From an uncultured Bacteroides sp. (GTDB taxonomy: Bacteria > Bacteroidota > Bacteroidia > Bacteroidales > Bacteroidaceae): DNA of 64,000 nucleotides. A model generated the notes under the pieces. It saw only the letters and a program-made list of their open reading frames with translations, searched no databases and had not been told where the DNA came from. The position numbers were made by a program, and so were the translations under genes. Position 1 is the first letter of the stretch. The number at the start of each line of letters is the position of its first letter. This document shows positions 52,060-60,889 of the stretch, piece after piece. The stretch is taken from contig CAQOGY010000001.1 of the NCBI GenBank assembly GCA_948847595.1, positions 372,001-436,000 of the forward strand, written 5' to 3'.

Positions 52060-54054
52060 ATGACTGCTCAAAGTAATATAACTCCTGAAAGCATTGTGAG
52101 CGACCTTCGCTATCTGCAACTGCTTTCCCGAAGTTTTCCTACGATTGCCGATGCAAGTACGGAAATAATCAATCTGGAGGCTATCTTGAATCTACCCAAG
52201 GGGACGGAGCATTTCTTGACAGATATACATGGTGAATACGAAGCCTTTCAACATGTGCTGAAAAATGCATCGGGTGCGGTGAAACGTAAAGTGAATGAAA
52301 TATTCGGTAATACTCTCCGTGAGGCCGAGAAGAAAGAAATCTGCACCTTGATTTACTATCCCGAAGAAAAACTCCAACTGGTGAAAACGCGTGAAAAGGA
52401 TTTGGACGACTGGTATCTGATTACTCTGAACCAATTGGTGAAAGTCTGCCAGAATGTATCGTCCAAGTACACCCGCTCCAAAGTCCGTAAGTCGCTGCCG
52501 GCTGAATTCTCTTATATTATACAGGAGTTATTGCACGAATCTTCCATTGAGCCGAATAAGCATGCCTATATCAATGTGATTATCAGCACGATTATTACTA
52601 CAAAGCGTGCGGATGATTTCATCATTGCCATGTGCAACCTGATTCAGCGTCTGACGATTGACTCTCTCCATATTGTAGGCGATATCTATGACCGTGGGCC
52701 GGGCGCACACATTATTATGGATACTTTGTGCAACTATCACAACTTTGATATTCAATGGGGCAACCATGATATCCTTTGGATGGGCGCTGCTTCCGGTAAC
52801 GACAGTTGCATTGCCAACGTTATCCGCATGTCGATGCGCTATGGCAACTTGGGTACACTTGAAGACGGTTACGGAATCAACCTGCTTCCATTGGCAACCT
52901 TCGCCATGGATACTTATGCCGATGATCCCTGCTCTATCTTCATGCCGAAGATGAATTTTGCCGATGCCCACTACAATGAGAAGACTTTGCGCTTGATAAC
53001 GCAGATGCATAAAGCGATCACTATTATCCAGTTTAAACTGGAAGCTGAGATTATCGACCGTCGTCCTGAATTCGGGATGGCAAATCGCAAACTGCTGGAG
53101 AAGATTGACTTTGAGCGTGGCGTCTTTGTCTATGAAGGTAAGGAATATGCCCTTCGTGATACAAACTTCCCGACCATCGACCCTGCCGACCCTTACCGTC
53201 TGACGGATGAAGAGCGTGAATTGGTGGATAAGATTCATTATTCGTTTATGAATAGCGAGAAACTGAAGAAGCATATGCGCTGCCTGTTTACCTACGGCGG
53301 GATGTATTTGGTTTCCAATTCCAATCTGCTTTATCATGCTTCCGTGCCTTTGAACGAGGATGGTAGCTTCAAGCATGTCAAAATACGGGGTAAAGAGTAC
53401 TGGGGACGTAAATTACTGGATAAAGCCGATCAGTTGATTCGTACCGCTTACTTTGACGAAGAAGGAGAAGAAGATAAGGAATTCGCTATGGATTATATCT
53501 GGTATATGTGGTGCGGGTCGGAAGCTCCTTTGTTTGACAAGGATAAGATGGCTACTTTCGAACGTTATTTTGTAGAAGACAAAGAACTGCATAAGGAGAA
53601 GAAAGGATACTATTATACATTGCGTAACCGGGAAGACATTTGTGACCAAATACTGGCTGAATTTGGCGCTTCAGGCCCTCATTCGCATATTATCAACGGT
53701 CATGTGCCTGTGAAAACCATTCAGGGGGAGCAACCGATGAAAGCGAACGGCAAGCTTTTCGTTATCGACGGCGGATTCTCCAAAGCCTATCAGCCGGAAA
53801 CCGGTATTGCAGGATATACGCTTGTTTATCATTCTCATGGTATGCAACTTGTACAGCATGAACCGTTCCAGTCTCGTCAGAAAGCCATTGAAGAAGGGTT
53901 GGATATTAAATCAACTAACTTCGTTTTGGAGTTTAACTCCCAGCGGATGATGGTGAAGGATACTGATAAAGGAAAAGAACTGGTGACGCAGATTCAGGAT
54001 TTGAAAAAGTTGCTTGTGGCTTATCGTACGGGGCTGATTAAAGAAAAAGTGTGA
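52060..54054 (+). CDS. fbp: Fructose-1,6-bisphosphatase class III
   Basis: 664 residues, the usual size of the Firmicutes/Bacteroidetes class III enzyme. Metallophosphoesterase motifs are present: TDIHGEYEAF (about 48-57), GDIYDRGPGAH (about 206-216) and WGNHDILW (about 232-239), with HIINGHVP near 543. It dephosphorylates fructose-1,6-bisphosphate in gluconeogenesis. Preceded by 140 bp of AT-rich sequence without a clear -7 box; followed by a strong hairpin. Confidence 0.95.
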   Translation: MTAQSNITPESIVSDLRYLQLLSRSFPTIADASTEIINLEAILNLPKGTEHFLTDIHGEYEAFQHVLKNASGAVKRKVNEIFGNTLREAEKKEICTLIYYPEEKLQLVKTREKDLDDWYLITLNQLVKVCQNVSSKYTRSKVRKSLPAEFSYIIQELLHESSIEPNKHAYINVIISTIITTKRADDFIIAMCNLIQRLTIDSLHIVGDIYDRGPGAHIIMDTLCNYHNFDIQWGNHDILWMGAASGNDSCIANVIRMSMRYGNLGTLEDGYGINLLPLATFAMDTYADDPCSIFMPKMNFADAHYNEKTLRLITQMHKAITIIQFKLEAEIIDRRPEFGMANRKLLEKIDFERGVFVYEGKEYALRDTNFPTIDPADPYRLTDEERELVDKIHYSFMNSEKLKKHMRCLFTYGGMYLVSNSNLLYHASVPLNEDGSFKHVKIRGKEYWGRKLLDKADQLIRTAYFDEEGEEDKEFAMDYIWYMWCGSEAPLFDKDKMATFERYFVEDKELHKEKKGYYYTLRNREDICDQILAEFGASGPHSHIINGHVPVKTIQGEQPMKANGKLFVIDGGFSKAYQPETGIAGYTLVYHSHGMQLVQHEPFQSRQKAIEEGLDIKSTNFVLEFNSQRMMVKDTDKGKELVTQIQDLKKLLVAYRTGLIKEKV

Positions 54055-54081
54055 TAGAGCATCCGCACATTATAAATAAAG

Positions 54082-54122
54082 CCCTGCAAGAACGAAATAT
54101 CTATTTCATAGTTCTTGCAGGG
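54082..54122. terminator. Terminator after fbp
   Basis: A 12-bp stem (CCCTGCAAGAAC and complement) enclosing a second small stem (GAAATA/TATTTC), with T-rich flank. It lies between convergent genes. Confidence 0.75.
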
Positions 54123-54162
54123 TTTGTCTTATTATATCGCATTGATATGCTTTGTTCCTTTT

Positions 54163-55311
54163 TTAGAAAAGCACAATACCGGCTTCTACAATCGCTCCCT
54201 TGTCGTAATTACTTGATTTATTATAGAATCTGGTTAGTCCGTAACCACCTGTCGCGAAGATACCGAATTTCTTGGTAATCTGATATTCCAGATTGGCGCG
54301 TACCTGTAATGCATACAGACGTCTTGGGATTACTTCGTCTTTGTTATCACAGGCTTCGATATGCTGATATCCGAGGTCACCGCTAATTGAGAGACCTTTA
54401 TAAACAGGAAGGGACAGACCGGCACGGTAGGACGCACTGATAGAAAATTTGTCATTCAATCCCTGGTACATGGAACCCACTCCCAAAATCGTATAGAATA
54501 ATTGGTTCTTGAAGCGTACGCCTATATTGGCGGGAGTAGCATTGCCACCATATACCATCATTTGTATTCTTGTGTCAGGATTCGCGTTGACCAGTCCCAG
54601 TTGTAGTCCTTTCATGTCTTCCCTGTAATAATTGACCAGTCCGATCTGGAGTCCACGGACTTTTGTAGCGTAATTGCACAATGCTATCTGTAGACCATTC
54701 AACTTGGTGGCTGTAATATTGGCAATGCCGGCTATTTGCAAGCCATTCATATTTTCACCTACCACGTTCAGGAGTCCGGAAGTCATCATGCCATTGAAAC
54801 TCTGTCCCGTGATATTCGCTGCTCCGGAGAGATGGACACCTGAAGCCATGTTTCCCGTCACATTCATAAATCCACTTATCATTACTCCCGAAGTATTGTC
54901 TCCGCCGATACCGGTAAGTCCGGCTATGGTTACTCCTTGTGTACCGTCACCGGTTATGTTAACTAATCCGGCAGTGGAGAATCCTACGGTATTGTCTCCG
55001 CTGATATTACTGACACCTGCTATTTGGACACCCCGCATCGTCCCGCCTGCCAAGTTTGCCAGTCCTGTAATCTGAACCCCGTTCATGTCACCGTGGACTA
55101 CGCTTCCCAACGCGTTGATTCCCACTCCATTCAGGCGGTTCATGGTAGACAGCAGGCCGATATTCACATAAGTTGTCTGTGTGCTGTCATGCGGCTGCGT
55201 GCAAATATCTTTCCAGATGGAAATATTAATGCCGCCACTTTTATTCTGTGCCGGCAAACAAACGGCAGCCATCAGGATAGCTGCCGTGATTATTGTTTTC
55301 TTTATCTTCAT
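54163..55311 (-). CDS. Exported repeat protein (LA_2272-type surface repeats) with C-terminal barrel
   Basis: 382 residues, signal peptide 1-22 (CLPAQ). From about 60 to 255 there are about 12 repeats of 16-18 residues with the pattern GVQIAGLxNIxGxxxx, which resemble LA_2272 surface repeats and would fold as a regular beta solenoid or strands. The last 110 residues look like a small outer-membrane beta-barrel (SISASYRAGLSLPVYKGLSI near 295), ending in VLF. Function unknown. It is 51 bp downstream of the acyl-CoA ligase gene. Confidence 0.7.
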   Translation of the reverse strand: MKIKKTIITAAILMAAVCLPAQNKSGGINISIWKDICTQPHDSTQTTYVNIGLLSTMNRLNGVGINALGSVVHGDMNGVQITGLANLAGGTMRGVQIAGVSNISGDNTVGFSTAGLVNITGDGTQGVTIAGLTGIGGDNTSGVMISGFMNVTGNMASGVHLSGAANITGQSFNGMMTSGLLNVVGENMNGLQIAGIANITATKLNGLQIALCNYATKVRGLQIGLVNYYREDMKGLQLGLVNANPDTRIQMMVYGGNATPANIGVRFKNQLFYTILGVGSMYQGLNDKFSISASYRAGLSLPVYKGLSISGDLGYQHIEACDNKDEVIPRRLYALQVRANLEYQITKKFGIFATGGYGLTRFYNKSSNYDKGAIVEAGIVLF

Positions 55312-55362
55312 TCTATATCTTTTTTCTTCGGTTCAAGTCATATCCTCTACGGCTCAGTTGCC

Positions 55363-57021
55363 TTACCCTTTCGCTTCCTGATATAAATACCGCTTGATAC
55401 TCTTCTTCGGCGTCTTCTCAAACTCTTCGGGATAAATTTTCATTTTTGATACCTGGCTGTATGTCGGCAGCATTGTATTCAGTGTTACCCGGTTCTCTTC
55501 CATTACCTGCTCGATGTCTTCATTCTTCAGGCCGTGGGCGAAAGCATCATCAAAGTCAGGATAAACAAGACCGACGAGCTTTTCGTTCTGCTGAACGATA
55601 ATACTTTCGGCTACATACGGCATATTGTTCAGCTTGTCTTCTATTTCTTCAGGATAGATGTTCTGTCCGCTTGCGCTGAGAAGCAGATTTTTGCTGCGTC
55701 CCTTGATCGTTACATTACCTTCCTCGTCCATTAATGCCAAGTCGCCTGTATGTAACCAGCCGTCCTTGTCAATCACTTCCTGCGTAGCTTCTTCATTCTT
55801 GTAATATCCCAGCATCACATTCGGGCCTTTGCAAACGATTTCTCCTACAATGTTCTCCGGATCGGAAGAAAGAACCCGTACATCCATACGAGGTACGGCT
55901 TTTCCGCAAGACCCCGGCTTGAATCTTCTCCAGTCTTCGTAGCAGATAATCGGGCCGCATTCTGTCATTCCATATCCTACGGTATAAGGGAAATCAATCA
56001 TTTTCAGGAATTGTTCCACTTCCTGATTGAAAGCTGCGCCTCCTACAATCACTGCTTTGAAGTTTCCGCCAAACGCTTTAATCATTTCCTCGCGCACCGT
56101 CGCTTTAATCTTGTCATTGATGATAGGTACTTTCAACAATATCTTCATGGCCGGAGTTTCCAACTTTGGAAGTACGCTCTTCTTTATAATTTTCTCGATG
56201 ATGAGCGGGACAGCCACAATCAGGCTCGGCTTGACTTCCTCGAATGCTTGAAAGATGATTTTCGGACTCGGCATACGGGTAAGAAAGTAGATGTGGCAAC
56301 CTACGGAAAACTCATAAAGGAATTCGAATGCCAGTCCGTACATATGTGCCATAGGAAGCATGGATACGATTTTGTCTCCGGCTTCCAACTCCAACACTTC
56401 AAAGGCGAATTTTGTATTCGACCACAAACTGCGGTAGGGGAGCATTACTCCTTTTGAATAACTGGTTGTTCCGGAAGTATAATTGATTACGGCTAGTTCT
56501 TCGGGTTCGTCTTTGTGATAGGCGACGTGTTCTTTGCGGAAATTCTTGGGATATTTCTTACCGAACATTTCATTCAGATGTTCGCGGGCGTAAGTCAGGC
56601 GTTCGCTGCGTGATACCAGCAGGGTGAAGTCGTTCATCATCAGGATACCTTCCAATAGCGGCATTGCCGATTCGTTGAGGTTTTCCCATACCATATCTCC
56701 TACAAGCAGTAGTTTAGCTTCGGAGTGATTGACGATGTTGTGTACATTGTCCGCTTTAAACTCGTGAAGAATGGGGACGATAACTGCCCCATACGTCAGC
56801 GTAGCGAGGAAAGTGACTCCCCAATGCGAACTGTTTCTTCCACAGACGGCAATCTTGTCTCCCTTGCGGATTCCACTTTCTTCAAAAATGATATGGAGTT
56901 TTTCGATTTTGCGGGCTACGTCTTTATACTGAAGGGTGGCTCCCTTATAATCTGTCAGGGCATCCAAGTCCCAATTGTTTTTGATACTATTCTCAATGTA
57001 AGCTATAAAACTCTGTTCCAT
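55363..57021 (-). CDS. AMP-dependent acyl-CoA synthetase (long-chain fatty acid-CoA ligase type)
   Basis: 552 residues from the ATG at 57021; the -7 box at 57052-57059 (minus-strand TATATTTG) overlaps the longer frame. Adenylate-forming motifs: YTSGTTSYSKGVML (about 180-193), GYGMTECGP (about 333-341), GWLHTGDLALMDEEGNVTIKGR near 415-436 (quoted by GWLHTGDL). It activates fatty acids as acyl-AMP and then acyl-CoA. It may be co-transcribed with the repeat protein downstream. Confidence 0.93.
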   Translation of the reverse strand: MEQSFIAYIENSIKNNWDLDALTDYKGATLQYKDVARKIEKLHIIFEESGIRKGDKIAVCGRNSSHWGVTFLATLTYGAVIVPILHEFKADNVHNIVNHSEAKLLLVGDMVWENLNESAMPLLEGILMMNDFTLLVSRSERLTYAREHLNEMFGKKYPKNFRKEHVAYHKDEPEELAVINYTSGTTSYSKGVMLPYRSLWSNTKFAFEVLELEAGDKIVSMLPMAHMYGLAFEFLYEFSVGCHIYFLTRMPSPKIIFQAFEEVKPSLIVAVPLIIEKIIKKSVLPKLETPAMKILLKVPIINDKIKATVREEMIKAFGGNFKAVIVGGAAFNQEVEQFLKMIDFPYTVGYGMTECGPIICYEDWRRFKPGSCGKAVPRMDVRVLSSDPENIVGEIVCKGPNVMLGYYKNEEATQEVIDKDGWLHTGDLALMDEEGNVTIKGRSKNLLLSASGQNIYPEEIEDKLNNMPYVAESIIVQQNEKLVGLVYPDFDDAFAHGLKNEDIEQVMEENRVTLNTMLPTYSQVSKMKIYPEEFEKTPKKSIKRYLYQEAKG

Positions 57022-57051
57022 TGTTTTTTGCACATTTGGTATTAAATTGTG

Positions 57052-57059
57052 CAAATATA
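57052..57059 (-). promoter_or_regulatory. -7 box for the acyl-CoA ligase
   Basis: Minus-strand TATATTTG, 30 bases before the start at 57021. Confidence 0.55.
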
Positions 57060-57154
57060 GCAATTAAATTAAGAATGAAGAATTATGAGTGAAGAATTTT
57101 TGGAAAAGGAGTGGGAGAGGGGGTAAATCTAAGCTCATACTATGAGCCGGTTCT

Positions 57155-57259
57155 GATATGCTATAATGATAATCGGATATGCTATAATGAAAAATAGATA
57201 TGCTATAATGAAAAACAATTATGCTATCAGCAAAAATAATAATGCTGATAGCATATTAA
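57155..57259 (+). repeat. Five tandem 21-bp iteron-like repeats, second site
   Basis: Units start every 21 bases (57155, 57176, 57197, 57218, 57239). The first three carry GATATGCTATAATGA; the last two diverge into the arms of a hairpin (57220-57231 with 57244-57255, 12 bp perfect). Period and GCTATAATGA core equal those of the array at 23550-23675. It begins 17 bp after the end of fcl on its downstream side. Confidence 0.85.
57220..57255 (-). terminator. Hairpin after fcl
   Basis: 12-bp perfect stem (TATGCTATCAGC), 12-base A/T loop; on the minus strand a TTGTTTTT tract follows. It probably terminates gmd-fcl and is built from the outer two 21-bp repeat units. Confidence 0.6.
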
Positions 57260-57276
57260 TAGATTGTTCGGCTTCC

Positions 57277-58347
57277 TTATTTCAAGTACCATTCGTACAT
57301 TCTCTGTACGCCTTCCTCGATTTCGATTTTGTGATGCCATCCGAGAGCGTGTAGCTTTGAAGGGTCGGTCAACTTTCGCATAGTACCGTCCGGTTTGCTG
57401 CTGTCGAAAGTCAGTTTGCCTTGGTAGCCTACGGTTTCCACGATACGTTCGGCAAGCTGACGGATAGTGATTTCCTTACCTGTTCCGATGTTGATATGGC
57501 AGTTGCGGATATCCTTGTCGCCTTCCTTGTAAGTATCTTTGAAATCTACGTGCTCCATGACGAATACACTGGCGTCTGCCATTTCTTCACTCCAAAGGAA
57601 TTCACGCAGCGGAGTTCCTGTGCCCCAAAGAGTCACTTCAGTATCGCTGATACCATATTTTCTCAGAATAGCCAGAATTTCTTCCTTCGGGCTGTCACCA
57701 TTGACGCCTTCTACCGGACGCAGGTTCATATCCTTGCGTACAGCTTCCCAATTACCTTCTTTCAGGCAATGTGCCAGGTGAATCTTGCGAATCATGGCAG
57801 GCAATACATGACTGCGTTCCAAGTCGAAATTATCATTCGGGCCGTAAAGATTGGTCGGCATCACAGCGATATAGTTAGTACCATATTGCAAGTTGAAACT
57901 CTCACACATCTTTAATCCGGCAATTTTGGAAATGGCATATGGTTCGTTCGTGTATTCCAGCGGAGAAGTGAGCAACACATCTTCTTTCATGGGCTGTTCA
58001 GCATCACGCGGGTAAATACACGTACTACCCAGAAAGAGTAGTTTCTTCACATTGTGACGGAAACTTTCCCCAATCACATTCTGTTGAATTTGCAGGTTCT
58101 TGTAAATGAAGTCGGCACGGTAGATACTGTTTGCCATGATACCGCCTACGAAAGCGGCCGCAAGGAATACATATTCCGGCTGTTCTTCATCAAAGAACTT
58201 GCGGACAGCCGCACCGTCCAGTAGGTCAAGTTCTTTATGGGAGCGACTTATCAGATTGGTATATCCTTTATCCTGCAAATTTTTCCAAATAGCAGACCCT
58301 ACAAGACCGCGGTGTCCTGCTACGTATATCTTTGCATTCTTTTCCAT
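57277..58347 (-). CDS. fcl: GDP-L-fucose synthase
   Basis: 356 residues, SDR fold. NADP-binding GHRGLVGSA (about 11-19), catalytic YAISK (about 138-142) and Ser/Cys positions (GSTCIYP near 108-114) are as in WcaG/Fcl. It epimerises and reduces the keto intermediate made by Gmd to GDP-L-fucose, used in capsules and glycoproteins. It lies 100 bp downstream of gmd on the same strand, separated by a palindromic repeat. Confidence 0.96.
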   Translation of the reverse strand: MEKNAKIYVAGHRGLVGSAIWKNLQDKGYTNLISRSHKELDLLDGAAVRKFFDEEQPEYVFLAAAFVGGIMANSIYRADFIYKNLQIQQNVIGESFRHNVKKLLFLGSTCIYPRDAEQPMKEDVLLTSPLEYTNEPYAISKIAGLKMCESFNLQYGTNYIAVMPTNLYGPNDNFDLERSHVLPAMIRKIHLAHCLKEGNWEAVRKDMNLRPVEGVNGDSPKEEILAILRKYGISDTEVTLWGTGTPLREFLWSEEMADASVFVMEHVDFKDTYKEGDKDIRNCHINIGTGKEITIRQLAERIVETVGYQGKLTFDSSKPDGTMRKLTDPSKLHALGWHHKIEIEEGVQRMYEWYLK

Positions 58348-58362
58348 TTTATCTTTTATTAG

Positions 58363-58436
58363 TTCACCACAGAGGACACGGAGAGCACAGAGGAAAAAAT
58401 AAAATCCTCCGTGTCCTCTGCGTCTTCTGTGGTGAA
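58363..58436. repeat. 74-bp imperfect palindrome between gmd and fcl
   Basis: 32-bp arms with about six mismatches (mostly compatible with G.U pairs) around a 10-base A-rich loop. The arms contain repeated ACAGAGGA/CACGGAG elements. It fills the intergenic space inside an operon, as a REP-like element. Confidence 0.8.
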
Positions 58437-58447
58437 ATGAAATTCAT

Positions 58448-59518
58448 TTAGTGTTTGTTGGCTATCATGCGTTTCACCTTCTCCATATCGTGGCGAACCA
58501 TGATACTTACCAGTTCCTCGAATGAAGTCTTGCACGGATTCCATCCCAGCAAAGTTTTTGCTTTAGTCGGGTCACCCAATAATTGTTCCACTTCCGACGG
58601 ACGGAAATATTTAGGGTCAACTTCTACCATTGTCTTTCCGGTAACTACGTCGATACCCTTCTCGTTCACGCCTTCACCTTCCCAACGGAGTTCGATTCCC
58701 GCTTCTTTGAAAGCCAGCGTCGCGAATTCGCGTACCGTGTGCATTTCTCCCGTAGCAATCACGAAATCTTCGGGAACGTCATGTTGCAGAATCAGCCACA
58801 TGCATTCCACGTAATCCTTGGCATATCCCCAGTCACGGCGTGCATCCAGATTACCCAGATACAGTTTGTCCTGTTCTCCCTGCGCGATACGTGCGGCAGC
58901 CAGAGAAATCTTACGGGTTACGAAAGTCTCGCCGCGGCGCTCGCTCTCATGATTGAACAAGATACCGTTTACGGCAAACATACCATAACTTTCACGATAA
59001 TTCTTGGTAATCCAGAAACCATATTGTTTGGCTACCCCGTACGGAGAACGGGGATAGAACGGAGTTGTCTCTTTTTGTGGAACTTCCTGCACCTTACCGA
59101 ACAATTCGGAAGTAGAAGCCTGATAGATGCGGGTTTTCTTTTCCAGTCCAAGGATACGTACAGCTTCGAGCATACGCAGTGTACCTACAGCATCTGCTTC
59201 GGCAGTGTACTCAGGAACGTCGAACGAAACCTTCACATGGCTTTGAGCCGCCAGATTGTAGATTTCATCCGGTTGCACCTGTTGAATAATACGAATCAAC
59301 GAACTAGAATCTGTCATATCCCCATAATGCAGATTAATAGTACGTTTCTGTTTCATGTCGCGCACCCACTCGTCAAAATACAAATGTTCAATACGTCCTG
59401 TATTGAACGAAGAAGAACGGCGTAGAATGCCGTGTACTTCATAACCTTTTTGCAATAAAAACTCGGCAAGATAAGAACCATCCTGCCCGGTGATGCCTGA
59501 TATTAGGGCTTTTTTCAT
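58448..59518 (-). CDS. gmd: GDP-mannose 4,6-dehydratase
   Basis: 356 residues. Extended SDR with GITGQDGSYLAEFLL (about 8-22), STSELFGKVQEVPQ near 133-146 and the catalytic YGVAKQ (about 157). It converts GDP-D-mannose to GDP-4-keto-6-deoxymannose, the first step to GDP-L-fucose. First gene of the gmd-fcl unit. Confidence 0.97.
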   Translation of the reverse strand: MKKALISGITGQDGSYLAEFLLQKGYEVHGILRRSSSFNTGRIEHLYFDEWVRDMKQKRTINLHYGDMTDSSSLIRIIQQVQPDEIYNLAAQSHVKVSFDVPEYTAEADAVGTLRMLEAVRILGLEKKTRIYQASTSELFGKVQEVPQKETTPFYPRSPYGVAKQYGFWITKNYRESYGMFAVNGILFNHESERRGETFVTRKISLAAARIAQGEQDKLYLGNLDARRDWGYAKDYVECMWLILQHDVPEDFVIATGEMHTVREFATLAFKEAGIELRWEGEGVNEKGIDVVTGKTMVEVDPKYFRPSEVEQLLGDPTKAKTLLGWNPCKTSFEELVSIMVRHDMEKVKRMIANKH

Positions 59519-59610
59519 ACGCTATGTATTTAATAATTGAAAATGTGGGTGCAAATGTCGTCATTTTCTATGACCCTTGCAAACCACTTTCCAATTATTT
59601 TTCAGCACAG

Positions 59611-60780
59611 TCATTCAGCACAGTTTTTTCCCATCATTTTGTCGATAATCAGCGCAATAGCTCCGTCACCGGTGACATTGCAGGCTGTTCCGAAACTATC
59701 CATCGCAATGTAAAGCGCAATCATCAAAGCCTGTGCCGATTCATCGAAGCCGAGCATGGATTGAAGGATTCCCAAAGCAGCCATGATAGCCCCGCCGGGA
59801 ACGCCCGGTGCCGCCACCATCGTGATTCCCAGCATAAAGATAAAACCCGCAAAGAGCGGGAAGTCGTACGGCATCCCTTGCATCATCATCAGAGCCAATG
59901 CGCAGGCTACGATTTTCAGTGTGCTGCCCGACAGATGAATCGTGGCACATAGCGGAATCACAAAGCCTGCGATATCTGCCGATACTCCGTTTTTCTTCGT
60001 CTGTTCCAACGTCACGGGAATCGTAGCGGCTGATGATTGTGTACCCAATGCCGTGAAATAAGCCGGCAGCATCTTGCCGAGCAGTTTGAACGGATTCCTG
60101 CGCACAAACAGTGCGGCGATGGAATACTGAAAGACCAACAGGAATATGTGCAGGATAAAGATTACCCCGATGATTTTGATAAATACCATCAGGATAGAAT
60201 ATACTTGCCCCGAATGTGTCATATTCAGAAAAATACCGAAGATATAAAGCGGGAGCAAAGGCAGAATCACCGCACTAATCATACGGACGATAATCTCCTG
60301 AAAATCCCGTGCCACGTTCTTCAAAGCATCACTGTTGAGCGAAGCCAGCCCCAGTCCCAAAGTGAAAGCAAAAATCAGAGCTGTCATCACATTCATCAAC
60401 GGGGGAATGGATACGGTGAAGTAGGGGAGAATCCCTTGCGCCTCGCTCACTTCTTCGAGAGGGACTCCCTGTTCGATGAGCGACGGAAATACCGTGACTC
60501 CGGTAAAATAGGAGAGGAAACCCGAAAACAAAGTGGCAAAATAGGCAATCAGGGCAGTGATGAGCAACATCTTTCCTGCGCCTTTGCCAATGTCAGCGAT
60601 AGCCACGGTGACCAGTCCGAGAATAATCAACGGAATGGAGAAATTGAGGAACTCACTGAAAATACCGTTGAAAGTGACGAATATCCGTACCAACGGAGCC
60701 GGAAAAAAGGTACCGATGGCAATACCTAGAATGATGGCGATAACAATACGGGTCAATAAACCGATTCTGATTTTCTTCAT
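59611..60780 (-). CDS. Dicarboxylate/amino acid:cation symporter (DAACS family)
   Basis: 389 residues from the ATG at 60780; a minus-strand -7 box (TATTTTTG, 60803-60810) lies in the longer frame. Eight or so TM helices plus re-entrant loops; the family serine-rich motif GTQSSAATIPVT (about 260-271) and the NMTHSGQ and GDGAIALIIDKMMG blocks near the C-terminus are visible. It imports serine, threonine, glutamate or C4-dicarboxylates with Na+ or H+. Divergent from gnd. Confidence 0.93.
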   Translation of the reverse strand: MKKIRIGLLTRIVIAIILGIAIGTFFPAPLVRIFVTFNGIFSEFLNFSIPLIILGLVTVAIADIGKGAGKMLLITALIAYFATLFSGFLSYFTGVTVFPSLIEQGVPLEEVSEAQGILPYFTVSIPPLMNVMTALIFAFTLGLGLASLNSDALKNVARDFQEIIVRMISAVILPLLPLYIFGIFLNMTHSGQVYSILMVFIKIIGVIFILHIFLLVFQYSIAALFVRRNPFKLLGKMLPAYFTALGTQSSAATIPVTLEQTKKNGVSADIAGFVIPLCATIHLSGSTLKIVACALALMMMQGMPYDFPLFAGFIFMLGITMVAAPGVPGGAIMAALGILQSMLGFDESAQALMIALYIAMDSFGTACNVTGDGAIALIIDKMMGKNCAE

Positions 60781-60889
60781 CCTTGCTTTTATTTGTTGCC
60801 CGCAAAAATAATATTTTAATCTAAATATTACGAACAAATGTTCATTTCAATTGTTACTATGATAAACATTGTTACAAAATATACAAGTT

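Noticed and set aside
57166..57354. 62-codon frame starting in the second repeat array
   Set aside because: Its first half is repeat translation and its second half is antisense to fcl.
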